A DNA stretch of 64,000 nucleotides from Streptomyces sp. SJL17-4 (GCF_036826855.1 NZ_CP104578.1:806001-870000), one strand, 5' to 3'. Positions 53,964-63,360 are shown, numbered from the stretch's first letter. Numbers and translations: made by a program. The notes: a model not told the origin generated them from the sequence alone.

Positions 53964-54695
53964 TCAGGTGCGTTGCCGCAGGTACCGGCGACTCACGAAA
54001 GCACCGACTCCCACCGCCGCCGGAGTCCAGAGCGCGAGGAAGGTGCCGAGGTCTTCGTCCCTGTCGTCCAGGACCACCATCAGTACGAAGGTGTAGGCGC
54101 CCAGAACGGCCAGCGTGCAGGCGTCGGCGGTGAGGACGGCCCTCCGGAGCGGGCGGGCGGAACGCTCGTCGCAGCGGAGCCGTCCCCACGAGACGTAGGC
54201 GCCGACCCCTCCCCCCATGATGAGCAGGATGCCGGACCCGGCTGCGGACAGCGGGTCTCCGACCGGGTGGGAAAGGGTGCGCTGTGCGGCCGCGCCGTCC
54301 GACAGCACCACGACCTCACCACGCCAGATCGTGCCCGCGACGCGATCGCCCGGACGCACACCCTCCAGGAACTCTCCGAGCCCGCTGAACTCCACCCGGC
54401 TGGCACCCTCTTCGTGCCCGGAGAGTCGCACCCAGCCGCCCGGTTGCTTGCCGCGCCGCAAATGGACGGAATCGACGGTGAACCAGTCCGCGTAAAGGCA
54501 GTCCTCGGCCGGCGCCCCCCGACACGCGGACGCCGAGCAGAAAGCTCGCTCCTCCGCAACGGCGTGCGGGAGCCAGGCCACCAGCAGGGCGCTACCAGCG
54601 AGGAAGGCGATGACTCCGGCGAGGCCGACGAGTACGTCCTGTGCTCGGCGCCGACGGGTGCCGTAGGGCTTGCCGTGGCGGCGGCCTGCGGTCAT
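53964..54695 (-). CDS. Membrane protein of unknown function
   Basis: The 243 aa product has a basic N-terminus and a first membrane segment near residues 22-45. An exported-looking domain follows with cysteines (CSASACRGAPAEDC) and a segment RVAGTIWRGEVVVLSDG, then two or three more membrane segments. The start ATGA overlaps the upstream gene's stop, so the two are co-translated. Function unknown. Confidence 0.7.
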   Translation of the reverse strand: MTAGRRHGKPYGTRRRRAQDVLVGLAGVIAFLAGSALLVAWLPHAVAEERAFCSASACRGAPAEDCLYADWFTVDSVHLRRGKQPGGWVRLSGHEEGASRVEFSGLGEFLEGVRPGDRVAGTIWRGEVVVLSDGAAAQRTLSHPVGDPLSAAGSGILLIMGGGVGAYVSWGRLRCDERSARPLRRAVLTADACTLAVLGAYTFVLMVVLDDRDEDLGTFLALWTPAAVGVGAFVSRRYLRQRT

Positions 54696-55237
54696 GACCC
54701 GCCGGCCCAGGAATCCAGGTTCCCGAAGAGGATCGTCAGGCCGCCACCACCCGCCGCGAAGAGACCGAACGCCGCGAACGCGACCCGCTGATCGTCCTTG
54801 CGCAACTCCTCGTACTGACTTCTGCTGATCGCGACCCGCCCGCGGTCGGGGTCGGCGGTGTCGATCGCGGAGTAGTACCCGCGGACGGACTCGACTCGCT
54901 CGAGGCCCGAGTCGTCCCACAACACCCCGGTGACGAGGAACACCCCGGCGAGGCCCGCGCCCACGAGCAGTGCGCGGACGCGGCGGGGCAGGGCACGCAG
55001 CGCCCGCCACTGGTTCGCCTTGTTGCGGGCGAAGCCCCTGTTGCGCAGTTCGACCGCGACGCTGCGGAAGAGCGTCGCCAGGTGCAGGGGCACCAGCAGG
55101 GCGAGCCCGATGCCGAGCAGCAGCCACTCGTCGGCGAAGGGAGGCAGGAGCGGCACGGCAGCCAGAACTGCGGCGAGCAATCCCACCCCGGAGAGAGCCG
55201 GTTGCATGCCCGCGTGAAGCTTGACTCTGGCTCTCAC
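54692..55237 (-). CDS. Membrane protein of unknown function (partner)
   Basis: The 181 aa product has four hydrophobic segments (about residues 14-32, 38-60, 90-108 and 150-172) and a polar loop with RGYYSAIDTADPDRGRV. GGGAGGGGG precedes GTG 55237. It overlaps the next gene by four bases. No domain is recognised; it lies just downstream of a flotillin gene and may be read with it. Confidence 0.7.
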   Translation of the reverse strand: MRARVKLHAGMQPALSGVGLLAAVLAAVPLLPPFADEWLLLGIGLALLVPLHLATLFRSVAVELRNRGFARNKANQWRALRALPRRVRALLVGAGLAGVFLVTGVLWDDSGLERVESVRGYYSAIDTADPDRGRVAISRSQYEELRKDDQRVAFAAFGLFAAGGGGLTILFGNLDSWAGGS

Positions 55238-55259
55238 CGCGTCCCCCTCCCGTCGCGTT

Positions 55260-56690
55260 CTACTCGGTGATCTCGACCGGCGTGCCCGAGGCGGCCGGAG
55301 CGGGCGCGGGCTCAGCCATCGTCTTCTTCTGGGTGATGCCCTGGAGGAGAGAAGCCAGGTCGACTCCGGTGGTGGAGCTGAGAAGTTCCATGCCCTGAGC
55401 GACGTTGTCGGTCACGGTGCGGGTCAACTGGCTCGCGCCGTCGGTGGAGATGATGGTCATCTTGTCGACGGCGGCGAGGGGTTCGGCGGCCTTGGCGACG
55501 ACCTGGGGCAGGACCTCGACCACCATCTGGAGGACGGCGGCGTCGCCGTACTGGGCGAACGCGTCGGCCTTCTTCTGCATGGCCTCGGCCTCGGCGGAGC
55601 CCTTGGCGGCGATGGCGGCGGCCTGGGCCTCGCCCTCGATGCGTACGGCGTCGGCGAGGGCCGCGCGGTGGGCCTTCTCGCCCTCACCGGTGAGGCGGGA
55701 GCGCTGGGCGTCGGCCTCGGCCTGCTTGACCAGGGCGATGCGGCGGGCCTCGGCCTCCTGCTCGGCCTGGTAGCGGGCGGCGTCGGCGGGCTTGCGGACC
55801 TGGGTGTCGAGCTGACGGTCGGTCAGCGCGGCCTGCCGCTCGGCGACCTTCTCCTGCTCGGTGAGGATCTGCTGCTGGCGGTCGGCCTCGGCGAGCGGTC
55901 CCGCCGCGTTCGCCTGTGCGGCGGCCTCGTCGGTCTGCGCCTTGATCTCGGCCTGCTTCAGGTAGAGGGTCCGCTGCGCGATGGCGATCTCCTCCTCCGC
56001 CTTCAGCCGGGCCTGCTCGGCTGCGCGGCGGGCCACGGCCTCCGCGATGTCGGCCTCCTGCTTGGCGCGGGCGGCCTCGGGACGGCCGAGGTCTTCGAGG
56101 TACGAGCCCTCTGTGGTGATGTCCTGGATCTGGAAGGCGTCCAGGACCAGGCCCTGCCCCGACAGGCTGGCCTCGGCCTCCTCCGCGACCTGACCCGCGA
56201 ACGCGGCGCGGTCACGGATGATGTCCTCCACCGACATCCGGCCGACGATCGAGCGCAGCGCGCCGGACAGTACTTCCTGGGTGAAGCCGACGATGCCGTC
56301 CTGCTGCATCAGGAACCGCTGGGCGGCGGCCCGGATGGAGTCCTCGGTGCCGCCGACCTTGACGATCGCGACGCCCTCCAGGTTGGCCTTCACGCCGCGC
56401 AGGGTCACCGCGCCGCGGACGGCGACGGGGATGTGCCGGCTGGACAGGTCGAGCGTGAACTTCTGCTGCACGAACGGCACGACGAAGACACCGCCGCCGA
56501 CCACGACCTTCTGGCCGCTGTTGTCGGTGAACACCCGCCCCGTGGCCGGATCGGTGGCCTGCTTGCCGCGCCGCCCGGTGATGATGAACGCCTCGCTGGG
56601 CCCGGCGACCTTGTAGCGCGTGATGACGACGAGACCGAGGAGCACGACGAGGACGACGATGCCCACGACGGCGAACAGGACAGGGCTCAT
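55260..56690 (-). CDS. Flotillin-like SPFH protein
   Basis: The 476 aa product has an N-terminal membrane segment (residues 4-24), an SPFH domain (about 25-210, with ITRYKVAGPSEAFIITGRRG), and a long Ala/Glu/Gln-rich coiled coil (about 215-390). Its C-terminal oligomerisation region contains MTIISTDGASQLTRTVTDN, typical of FloT/FloA-like proteins. It should scaffold membrane microdomains. AAGGGGG precedes ATG 56690. The NfeD-like gene upstream is probably its partner. Confidence 0.93.
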   Translation of the reverse strand: MSPVLFAVVGIVVLVVLLGLVVITRYKVAGPSEAFIITGRRGKQATDPATGRVFTDNSGQKVVVGGGVFVVPFVQQKFTLDLSSRHIPVAVRGAVTLRGVKANLEGVAIVKVGGTEDSIRAAAQRFLMQQDGIVGFTQEVLSGALRSIVGRMSVEDIIRDRAAFAGQVAEEAEASLSGQGLVLDAFQIQDITTEGSYLEDLGRPEAARAKQEADIAEAVARRAAEQARLKAEEEIAIAQRTLYLKQAEIKAQTDEAAAQANAAGPLAEADRQQQILTEQEKVAERQAALTDRQLDTQVRKPADAARYQAEQEAEARRIALVKQAEADAQRSRLTGEGEKAHRAALADAVRIEGEAQAAAIAAKGSAEAEAMQKKADAFAQYGDAAVLQMVVEVLPQVVAKAAEPLAAVDKMTIISTDGASQLTRTVTDNVAQGMELLSSTTGVDLASLLQGITQKKTMAEPAPAPAASGTPVEITE

Positions 56691-56749
56691 GAAGCGCCCC
56701 CTTTCAATGGGAACTGAGAAGAAGAAAGAGAGAAGAACGCACCGGCCGG

Positions 56750-57256
56750 TCAGCGCTGGACGGGCCGGACGGCCACCGAAGTGGACGTGAGCACCGCCTC
56801 GACCCAGACCTCCGTGCCGCGGGCGACCGGAGCCTCGGCTTTCGCCGCGTACTTCACCGGCTGCCCAGCCAGATACAGCAGGACCTCGCCATAGCCCCCG
56901 ACCGGGATCGGGGTGACCACCGTCCCCGAGGTGCCGGTAAGGTCCTCGCCCTGCGGCGCGGGCGCGTCGCCGTCCCGGAGCAGCGCCCGGCTGAACCGCC
57001 AGGTCACCCACCCCACGACGCCCCCCGCGGCCACGCCCGCACCGGTGGCGACCCCCGCCCCCGTACCGGTGGTGCCGAGCACGATCGCCCCCGTGAAACC
57101 GAGGGCCGACACGAACCCGGCGATCACCGGCAACGACAGAAACCCGTCCAGCCCCCCGCCGACCGAGTCGAGGACCCCCTCCAATACCCCGTCGAAGACC
57201 AGGGACAGGACGAGCAGCACGAGACCTAGGGTGCCGAGACCTAGAAACCAGCCCAT
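56750..57256 (-). CDS. NfeD-like membrane protein, flotillin partner
   Basis: The 168 aa product has three hydrophobic segments (residues 2-25, 42-62 and 66-88), then a beta-rich domain (LTGTSGTVVTPIPVGGYGEVLL) resembling the NfeD/YuaF OB fold. ATG 57256 has GAGG eight bases upstream. It lies 59 bases before the flotillin gene, the YuaF-FloT arrangement. Confidence 0.85.
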   Translation of the reverse strand: MGWFLGLGTLGLVLLVLSLVFDGVLEGVLDSVGGGLDGFLSLPVIAGFVSALGFTGAIVLGTTGTGAGVATGAGVAAGGVVGWVTWRFSRALLRDGDAPAPQGEDLTGTSGTVVTPIPVGGYGEVLLYLAGQPVKYAAKAEAPVARGTEVWVEAVLTSTSVAVRPVQR

Positions 57257-57327
57257 GTACGCCACCTCGCCCCGTGCCTTGCTTCTCCCGTTGCCGGGGA
57301 TGGTGTCACGGACCAGTGCAGATGTTC

Positions 57328-57346
57328 ACTGCCGGAATCCGGCAGT
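57328..57346. promoter_or_regulatory. 19 bp palindrome upstream of NfeD-like/flotillin operon
   Basis: ACTGCCGG and CCGGCAGT flank AAT. It lies 72 bases upstream of the operon's start codon. It could be an operator or a short terminator for genes on the right. Confidence 0.4.
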
Positions 57347-57358
57347 ATTTACGCGTTC

Positions 57359-57589
57359 TTAATGCCGCCCTCGCGCACGCGCGATCCCGCCACCACCATG
57401 AGCGGCAAGCTCCGGGTGCGCGCCAGGACGGCGGACGGCAACGGCGCGGAAGTGAGGCTGCTGCGGTAGGAGCCGCACCAGCCCGGCGGCCGGCACGAGC
57501 ACGCGACCGGCCAGCAGGTCGGATCGGGAGGCGAGGGCGAACGCGCCGCCGAGCGAATGGGCCACGACCACGGCCGGTTCGGACGTCAC
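57359..57589 (-). pseudogene. Alpha/beta-hydrolase fragment
   Basis: The frame encodes AVVVAHSLGGAFALASRSDL with an intact nucleophile elbow (AHSLGG) but lacks the preceding strands and the rest of the fold. It is about 60-75 codons of a protein normally of 230-300. Confidence 0.5.
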
Positions 57590-57661
57590 ATGTATCAGGA
57601 TCCCGGTGAGCCGCCCGTATCAGTCCGTGCGGCGCCGGCCGGTGATGACGACCGCCTCGGT

Positions 57662-57973
57662 ATGCACCACGTCGTCATGCCCGAGCATGAAATGGCCAAG
57701 CGCATCGCCCACCTCGCCACCGACAGGATGCTCGACTTCATCGACTTCGACGACGACTACGCCCTCGTCAAGACCGTCGCCCCTAAGGCCGCCACCGACC
57801 AGCCCCTGGGTCGGTCCAGGGTCCGCAGCGAGTACGGCGTCACCATCGCCGGCATCAAACGCCCAGGTGAGGACTTCACGTATGCCACCGCCGACACGGT
57901 GGTCGAGAAGGGCGACACCATCGTCGGCACCGGCAAGACCGGGGTGGCGGAGGACTTCACAGATCGTCCCTGA
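57662..57973 (+). pseudogene. TrkA/KtrA-type RCK C-terminal fragment
   Basis: The 103 codons match the second half of KtrA/TrkA potassium-uptake regulators: HVVMPEHEMAKRIAHL, DDDYALVKTVAPK and YGVTIAGIKRPGEDFTYA. The N-terminal nucleotide-binding Rossmann domain is missing, and upstream sequence belongs to another remnant. It may still be translated, but it has no clear ribosome binding site. Confidence 0.6.
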
Positions 57974-58047
57974 CGCATAGGATCGGGCACAGGTGAGCCG
58001 GGAAGTCTGGTCGGCACAGTCTTCCGCCTGCCCTGGAGCTCACGTCC

Positions 58048-58344
58048 ATGCCCCTCACTCTTGTCGTGCTCGCCGTGTGGGCACTCGCCTTCCTCACGTT
58101 CAACACCGTGGTCAGCGTCCGCGTCTGGCGGATCAAGACCCTGCCCCGCTGGCGACGGGCGCTGCCCGGGCTGCTGCTGTGCATCGCGCTCGTGGCCAGC
58201 CTCAGCCGGGTCACCGGAACCACCGTGATCGCCGAGACGCTCGCCTTCCCCCTCTACCTGGCCACCGCGGGGATCAGCCTGTTCGAGCTGCGTCGCCACC
58301 GGACGCGTACCTCCGGCCTGGACAATTCCGAGGCCCTCACGTGA
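58048..58344 (+). CDS. MrpF-like small membrane protein (candidate)
   Basis: The 98 aa product has three hydrophobic segments and an RVWRIKTLPRWRRALPG loop. CTGGAG lies upstream of ATG 58048. Its stop overlaps the start of the next reading frame (GTGA). Size, topology and the pairing with another small membrane gene recall Mrp antiporter-type subunits, but I cannot confirm this. Confidence 0.55.
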   Translation: MPLTLVVLAVWALAFLTFNTVVSVRVWRIKTLPRWRRALPGLLLCIALVASLSRVTGTTVIAETLAFPLYLATAGISLFELRRHRTRTSGLDNSEALT

Positions 58345-58693
58345 GCACCTGGGCAAGCTGGACACTGCTGATCGGTGGCGCGGCAGTGCTCCTGGCGCCG
58401 AGCATCGCGGTCCTGCTGGGCTGGCGGCCGACCCGCCTCGCCCGGGCCGACGCCCCAATCCGCCTGCTCGGTGCCGCCGGTGTCCGCTGTACGGGGCCGT
58501 GCTGACCGACGAGGTGGCACGGCTTGCCGAGGCATCGAGGGGCGCACTGAAGGCATGCTCCTACACCGCACTCGGCCTCGTCGGGTGCTCCATCGCCCTC
58601 GTGATCGTTTACGACTTCCTGGCGGGACCGTCCCGGTCACGACGCCGATGCCCCTGCACACCGCCAGCCCGAGAAGCCCGCGCCGACGTGTGA
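58341..58693 (+). pseudogene. Small membrane protein split by a frameshift
   Basis: GTG 58341 opens a frame with one membrane segment (WTLLIGGAAVLLAPSIAVLLGW) that stops at 58505. Shifting frame near 58488 continues as LYGAVLTDEVARLAEASRG and a second membrane segment (ALGLVGCSIALVIVYDF) up to 58693. The joined product would be about 117 aa with at least two segments. Either a one-base sequencing error or a real mutation explains it. Confidence 0.5.
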
Positions 58694-58695
58694 TC

Positions 58696-58887
58696 TCACC
58701 GCCCTCCTCGGGCCGAGACGGCAGCGGCGACGGTGAACGCGAGCACCAGCGCCCCGAAGCCGAACAGCGGCGACTGGAACCGCGGCACCAAGTACATGAG
58801 CGTTCCTGCGGACGTCAGCACGGATCCGCTGATCAGGAGCGGGACGGACGGTCCTGCGTACGGTCCGTTTCCTGGGGGCCACGGCAC
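58696..58887 (-). CDS. Small membrane protein, 63 aa
   Basis: GAAGGAGG seven bases before GTG 58887 is a strong start signal. Two hydrophobic segments (SVPLLISGSVLTSAGTLMYL and FGFGALVLAFTVAAAV) make up most of the product. Function unknown. Confidence 0.65.
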   Translation of the reverse strand: MPWPPGNGPYAGPSVPLLISGSVLTSAGTLMYLVPRFQSPLFGFGALVLAFTVAAAVSARGGR

Positions 58888-58987
58888 GCGACGGCCTCCT
58901 TCGGTCGACAGCGAGCATAGAGGACCGGGCTCGCGCGCGCAGGGTCCAGCGCGGGTGCCTCCCCACCCGGCGAGCCGTCGTACCGGA

Positions 58988-59314
58988 CTACGGGAGAGTG
59001 TGGCCTTCGTGTGCTCCTGTGACCGCCGAGAGGGACGAGAGCGCGGCCGGTCCCCCGTCCACTCCCGCCGGCGGGGCCGACCGACTGCCCAGCATGGCGG
59101 TAAGGATCAGCCCCAGCAGGGCGATGACGGTCAGGATGACCGCCGCCACGGCGCGGGGTTTGCGGCGCGAGGCTCGGGCGTCCGAAGGCACGTCCGCCGC
59201 GTGGGGGAACTGCTCGTTGAGCGAGTCGATCAGGGTGGCGAGGGCTGGGTCGTCGCGGGTAAGACGACGCTCGATCTCGCCGAGAATCCGCTGGTCATCG
59301 GTGGAATAACTCAT
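58988..59314 (-). CDS. DUF3040-family protein
   Basis: The 108 aa product starts MSYSTDDQRILGEIERRL, the hallmark of DUF3040, then has a C-terminal membrane segment (VAAVILTVIALLGLILTAML) and a short outside tail. AGGGCGG lies before ATG 59314. The family is actinobacterial and of unknown role. It is 86 bases downstream of the PucR-type gene on the same strand. Confidence 0.85.
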   Translation of the reverse strand: MSYSTDDQRILGEIERRLTRDDPALATLIDSLNEQFPHAADVPSDARASRRKPRAVAAVILTVIALLGLILTAMLGSRSAPPAGVDGGPAALSSLSAVTGAHEGHTLP

Positions 59315-59400
59315 GGTGACCGCCCTGGTGCCGACGGAGACGGCGAACAGGCGCCTAGGTGCTGCCCTTCTTCTCTCAGTGTGCCCGCCCGGCCCCGTGA

Positions 59401-60462
59401 TCACAGGGGCTGGTCGGGCCAGTCCAGGAGGCGGGCGCCGATGACGGCTGTCTGGAGGGTGTAGCGCTGGACGGGATCGCCGGGGTTTGCGCCGGTCAGG
59501 CGGTGGATACGGTCCAGGCGGTACGTCATGGCCCGCACGCTGAGGGCCAGGCTGCGGGCCGCCTGGGCGGTGACGCAGCCGGTGTCGAAGTACGCGGTGA
59601 GGGTGTCGAGGAGGGGCTTCGGGCCGCCGCGTGCCTGCTGGAGCGGCCCGAGGACGGTGCGTACGAGGTCGGCCATGGCCTGCCGGTCGCGGGTGAGGAC
59701 GGGGTAGACGAGGAGGTCGGCGGCGTAGAGGACGGGGTCGTCGAGGTTCATGCGGGCGGCGAGGTCGAGGGCGTTGAGGGCTTCCTCGTAGGAGTGGACG
59801 ACGCCGCCGGCGCCCGGGTGCGGTCGCTCGACGGCGACCTGGCCGCCGTCGGTGGCGGCGTGTGCCTGCTTGGCGAAGTGGGCGAGCACGTCGGGCTCGT
59901 CAGCCGGCGCGACGCAGATCAGGCGGCCGTCCTTGGTGGTGAGCAGGATGCGGCGGTTGCCGAAGCGGGCGGCGAGCGAGGACTCGACGGTACGCGTGAC
60001 CTCGTAGCCATCGCTGTACGGTTCCGGACCCTGGGCGACGGCCACGGCGTGGGCGTGGGACAGCAGCAGTCCGAAGCGTTCGGCTCGCTCCGCCAGGCGG
60101 CCGAGATCGCTCCGGCCGTAGAGCAGGTCGTCGATGAACTCACGCCTGGCGGCCTCTTCCTGTCGCATGGCCACGCGCTGAGCTCTCTCGTGGCCTTCGG
60201 CGAAGGCGTCGACGGCCTGCTCGACGGCGGCGAGGAGGTGGTCGGCGGCGGCCTGCGGCAGGCCGGGGCGAACCCGTTGTGCGGCGGAAAGGTGGGCGCG
60301 GACGACGGCCCGCAGCCCGATGCCGGCCTCGGCGGCCCGCTCCCCCCGGGAGCGCAGGGCTTCGCGTTCTTCGCGGGTGAGTGTGCGGCGGGTCGTGCAC
60401 ACGCCCGCCAGGATCTCGGCGTACCCGTCCAGGTACTCCTCGGTCGACTGCCTCTCCGTCAC
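59401..60462 (-). CDS. PucR-type transcriptional regulator
   Basis: The 353 aa product has an N-terminal RsbR-like helical sensor (about 1-160), a central GGDEF-like region, and a C-terminal PucR HTH (TAQAARSLALSVRAMTYRLDRI). GGGAGGGG precedes GTG 60462; the open frame runs further upstream. It differs clearly from the element's PucR-type protein. Its neighbours suggest control of DUF3040 or the divergent flotillin module. Confidence 0.87.
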   Translation of the reverse strand: MTERQSTEEYLDGYAEILAGVCTTRRTLTREEREALRSRGERAAEAGIGLRAVVRAHLSAAQRVRPGLPQAAADHLLAAVEQAVDAFAEGHERAQRVAMRQEEAARREFIDDLLYGRSDLGRLAERAERFGLLLSHAHAVAVAQGPEPYSDGYEVTRTVESSLAARFGNRRILLTTKDGRLICVAPADEPDVLAHFAKQAHAATDGGQVAVERPHPGAGGVVHSYEEALNALDLAARMNLDDPVLYAADLLVYPVLTRDRQAMADLVRTVLGPLQQARGGPKPLLDTLTAYFDTGCVTAQAARSLALSVRAMTYRLDRIHRLTGANPGDPVQRYTLQTAVIGARLLDWPDQPL

Positions 60463-60687
60463 TACCCCTCCCGGCTTCCTGACACCTCTGACGCGTTCTT
60501 GACACGTGGAGACCAAGACTGACACGCCGGTCAAGGGCGTTCGCGACCGGCATCAAGAAGCCGTCAAAGACTGCCTGGTTACGGCAATGCCAAGGGTTGC
60601 ACTCCTGCTTCAGGATGGTTCAGCGGCAGAGCGTAGGCGGGACCCGATGCCGGGAGACGGAAACTGCAATGGTTCAGGGGGAGAGTC

Positions 60688-61107
60688 ATGTGGGAGTTCC
60701 TGAATACCGTCTGCGCCTTCCCCACGCTGCTGTTCAGCGTGGCCCTGGTCGTCGTGGCGGTGTTCTGGCTCCTAGTGCCGTGCGGTGCCGCCGCGCCCCG
60801 CAGTTTCGACTCCGACGTGGACACACAGGCGCTGCGCCTCGGCCCAGTGCCCGTCTCGGTGGCAGCCACCGTGTTCACCGTGGTCGGCTGGCTTCTTAGC
60901 CTCACCGGATCCGTGCTCCTAGACCGTGCCGATCCGGCCCGTTCCTTGTCCTCCCTGCTCTCGCTCGCTGTCCTGGCGCTCGCCGCCGTCGCCTCCTGGT
61001 GGGTGACCCGGCGCCTCGTCCCGCCGCTGACGAAGCTCTTCCCCGACGAACCCGGGCCGTCCGGACAGGACTTCGGCGGCCTGCCGGGCCCGCTCGAACG
61101 GCACTGA
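60688..61107 (+). CDS. YqiJ/NfeD-like membrane protein
   Basis: The 139 aa product has three hydrophobic segments (residues 10-30, 55-77 and 86-105) and resembles the N-terminal membrane part of YqiJ; the OB-fold tail is missing or very short. GGGGGAG lies before ATG 60688. It is followed by a YqiK-like flotillin gene, as in the enterobacterial yqiJK pair. Confidence 0.75.
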   Translation: MWEFLNTVCAFPTLLFSVALVVVAVFWLLVPCGAAAPRSFDSDVDTQALRLGPVPVSVAATVFTVVGWLLSLTGSVLLDRADPARSLSSLLSLAVLALAAVASWWVTRRLVPPLTKLFPDEPGPSGQDFGGLPGPLERH

Positions 61108-61257
61108 TCCGCCGTCCCAGGGCAGCACGGCGCCACCGTGCGCGTACGACGACGCCAGTAGCGCGGTCGGGGCGGGCCGCCGATGCGGCGCTCGCCCCCC
61201 AACGCCGCCGCTTGAGCCTGCGGCTCCCCTTCTACTTCCATCGACACGGGGTTTCTC

Positions 61258-63261
61258 ATGGATGCCATCACCCTGGGCATCGGCGTGCTCGTCGCCGTTG
61301 TCCTGCTCATCACCGTCACGCTGCTGTTCGCGGTCAGCCGGCTGTTCCGCAAGGTGGAGCAGGGCAAGGCGCTGATCGTCTCCAAGATGCGGAAGGTCGA
61401 CGTCACCTTCACCGGGCAGGTCGTCCTGCCCGTGCTGCACAAGGCCGAGGTCATGGACATCTCGGTGAAGACCATCGAGATCTCCCGGACAGGCAGGGAC
61501 GGCCTGATCTGCCGGGACAACATCCGCGCCGACATCCGGATCTCGTTCTTCGTCCGGGTCAACAAGACGGTCGAGGACGTCATCAAGGTCGCCCAGGCCA
61601 TCGGCACCGCCCGCGCCAGCGACAAGGAGACACTGCAGGAGCTGTTCAACGCCAAGTTCTCCGAGGCGCTCAAGACGGTCGGAAAGCAGCTGGACTTCAC
61701 CGATCTATACACCAAGCGCGAGGAGTTGCGGTTCCGGATCATCGAGATCATCGGGATCGACCTCAACGGCTACAGCCTGGAGGACGCGGCGATCGACTAC
61801 CTGGAGCAGACGCCTCTCGCCCAGCTCGACGCCGGCAACATCCTCGACGCCCAGGGCATCCGCAAGATCACCGAGCTGACGGCGGTCGAGAACGTCCGCA
61901 CCAACGAGCTGCGGCAGCACGAGCAGAAGGAGATCACCCGGCAGAACGTCGACGCCCGCGAAGCCATCCTGGAGCTGGAGCGGCGCCAGGCCGACGCCGA
62001 GATCAAGCAGAAGCGCGAGATCGACACCGTACGGGCCCGGGAGGAGGCCGAGACCGCCCGCGTCATGGAGGAGGAGCGGCTGCGCGCGCAGAGCGCGTTC
62101 CTCAAGACGGAGGAACAGCTCGGGATCCAGCGCGAGAACCAGGCCCGTGAGGTCGCGGTCGCGCAGAAGAACCGCGAACGGGTCATCGCGGTGGAGAACG
62201 AGCGGATCGAGAAGGACCGGCTTCTGGAGGTCATCGCCCGGGACCGGGAGACCGAGCTGACCCGAATCTCCGCCGAGAAGGAGGTCGAGGCGGAGCGCCG
62301 GGACATCGCCGAGGTGATCCGCGAGCGGATCGCGGTGGACAGGACGGTCGCCGAGCAGGAGGAGTCCATCAAGCGACTGCGTACGGTCGAGGAGGCCGAG
62401 CGGACCCGGCAGGCCGTCGTCATCGCCGCCGAGGCCGAGGCGCAGGAGAGGCTGGTCAAGGACATCAAGGCCGCCGAGGCGGCCGAGCAGGCCGCCGTCC
62501 ACCGGGCGGCGGAGGAGCTGACCCTCGCGGAGGCCCGGAACAAGGCGGCCGACATGGAGGCCCGTGCCAAGATCCGCCTTGCGGAGGGTGTCCAGGCGGA
62601 GGCGGCGGCCGAAGGACTCGCCGCCGCGCAGGTACGGGAGAAGGAAGCCGACGCGATCGAGAAGACTGGCCGCGCCGAGGCGGACGCCACCGAGGCACGG
62701 CTGCGTGCCGAGGCCGAGGGCCTGCGGGCCAAGGCGCTCGCCGAGGCCACCGCGATCGGCGAGAAGCTGAAGGCGGAGGCCGAGGGGCTCAACCAGAAGG
62801 CGATCGCCGTGGCCGCGTTCGACGAGGCGTCCCGTACTCACGAGGAGTACCGGCTGCGCCTGGAGGCGGAGAAGGAGATCCGGCTCGCCGGGCTCGACGT
62901 GCAGCGCCAGGTCGCCGAGGCGCAGGCCACCGTGCTGGCGACCGGTCTGGAGCACGCCGACATCAGCATCGTCGGCGGGGAGTCGGTCTTCCTCGACCGC
63001 CTGGTCCAGTCGATCGCCCTCGGAAAGTCCGTCGACGGGTTCATGGACCACAGCCGGACCGCGCAGACGCTCGCCGGCCCTTGGCTGAACGGCTCGGGCG
63101 CCTTCACCGAGGACCTGACCAAGGTGCTCGGCTCGCTGTCCACCGCCGACGTGCAGAACCTCAGCGTGTCCGCACTACTGGCCAAGGTCATGAAGTCCGG
63201 GGTCCTGGACGTGGCGGCCCCGGCCGGCACCGAGGCGCTGAACGGCGCCGCCAAGGGCTGA
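61258..63261 (+). CDS. Flotillin/YqiK-like SPFH protein with very long coiled coil
   Basis: The 667 aa product has a membrane segment at residues 5-28, an SPFH domain (about 35-215: GKALIVSKMRKVDVTFTGQ, TVEDVIKVAQAIG) and a highly charged coiled coil of some 330 residues (about 220-555). Its C-terminal domain has LEHADISIVGGESVFLDRLV. This is the YqiK/Flot form. The product probably forms large membrane-bound oligomers. It precedes the ATPase gene on the same strand, with two hairpins between. Confidence 0.92.
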   Translation: MDAITLGIGVLVAVVLLITVTLLFAVSRLFRKVEQGKALIVSKMRKVDVTFTGQVVLPVLHKAEVMDISVKTIEISRTGRDGLICRDNIRADIRISFFVRVNKTVEDVIKVAQAIGTARASDKETLQELFNAKFSEALKTVGKQLDFTDLYTKREELRFRIIEIIGIDLNGYSLEDAAIDYLEQTPLAQLDAGNILDAQGIRKITELTAVENVRTNELRQHEQKEITRQNVDAREAILELERRQADAEIKQKREIDTVRAREEAETARVMEEERLRAQSAFLKTEEQLGIQRENQAREVAVAQKNRERVIAVENERIEKDRLLEVIARDRETELTRISAEKEVEAERRDIAEVIRERIAVDRTVAEQEESIKRLRTVEEAERTRQAVVIAAEAEAQERLVKDIKAAEAAEQAAVHRAAEELTLAEARNKAADMEARAKIRLAEGVQAEAAAEGLAAAQVREKEADAIEKTGRAEADATEARLRAEAEGLRAKALAEATAIGEKLKAEAEGLNQKAIAVAAFDEASRTHEEYRLRLEAEKEIRLAGLDVQRQVAEAQATVLATGLEHADISIVGGESVFLDRLVQSIALGKSVDGFMDHSRTAQTLAGPWLNGSGAFTEDLTKVLGSLSTADVQNLSVSALLAKVMKSGVLDVAAPAGTEALNGAAKG

Positions 63262-63327
63262 CCGCCCACGGGGGAGCGGTCAAAAAGGGTCCGGTGCCGG
63301 AAAACGGGGGAGTTACCGGCACCGGAC
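63259..63327 (+). terminator. Two tandem hairpins between flotillin and ATPase genes
   Basis: TGACCGC (63259-63265) pairs with GCGGTCA (63276-63282) and is followed by five A residues. GTCCGGTGCCGG (63289-63300) pairs perfectly with 63316-63327. They may partly end transcription and lower expression of the downstream gene. Confidence 0.6.
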
Positions 63328-63360
63328 TCGCATCCACCACGGTACAAGGAGCAGAACGAG

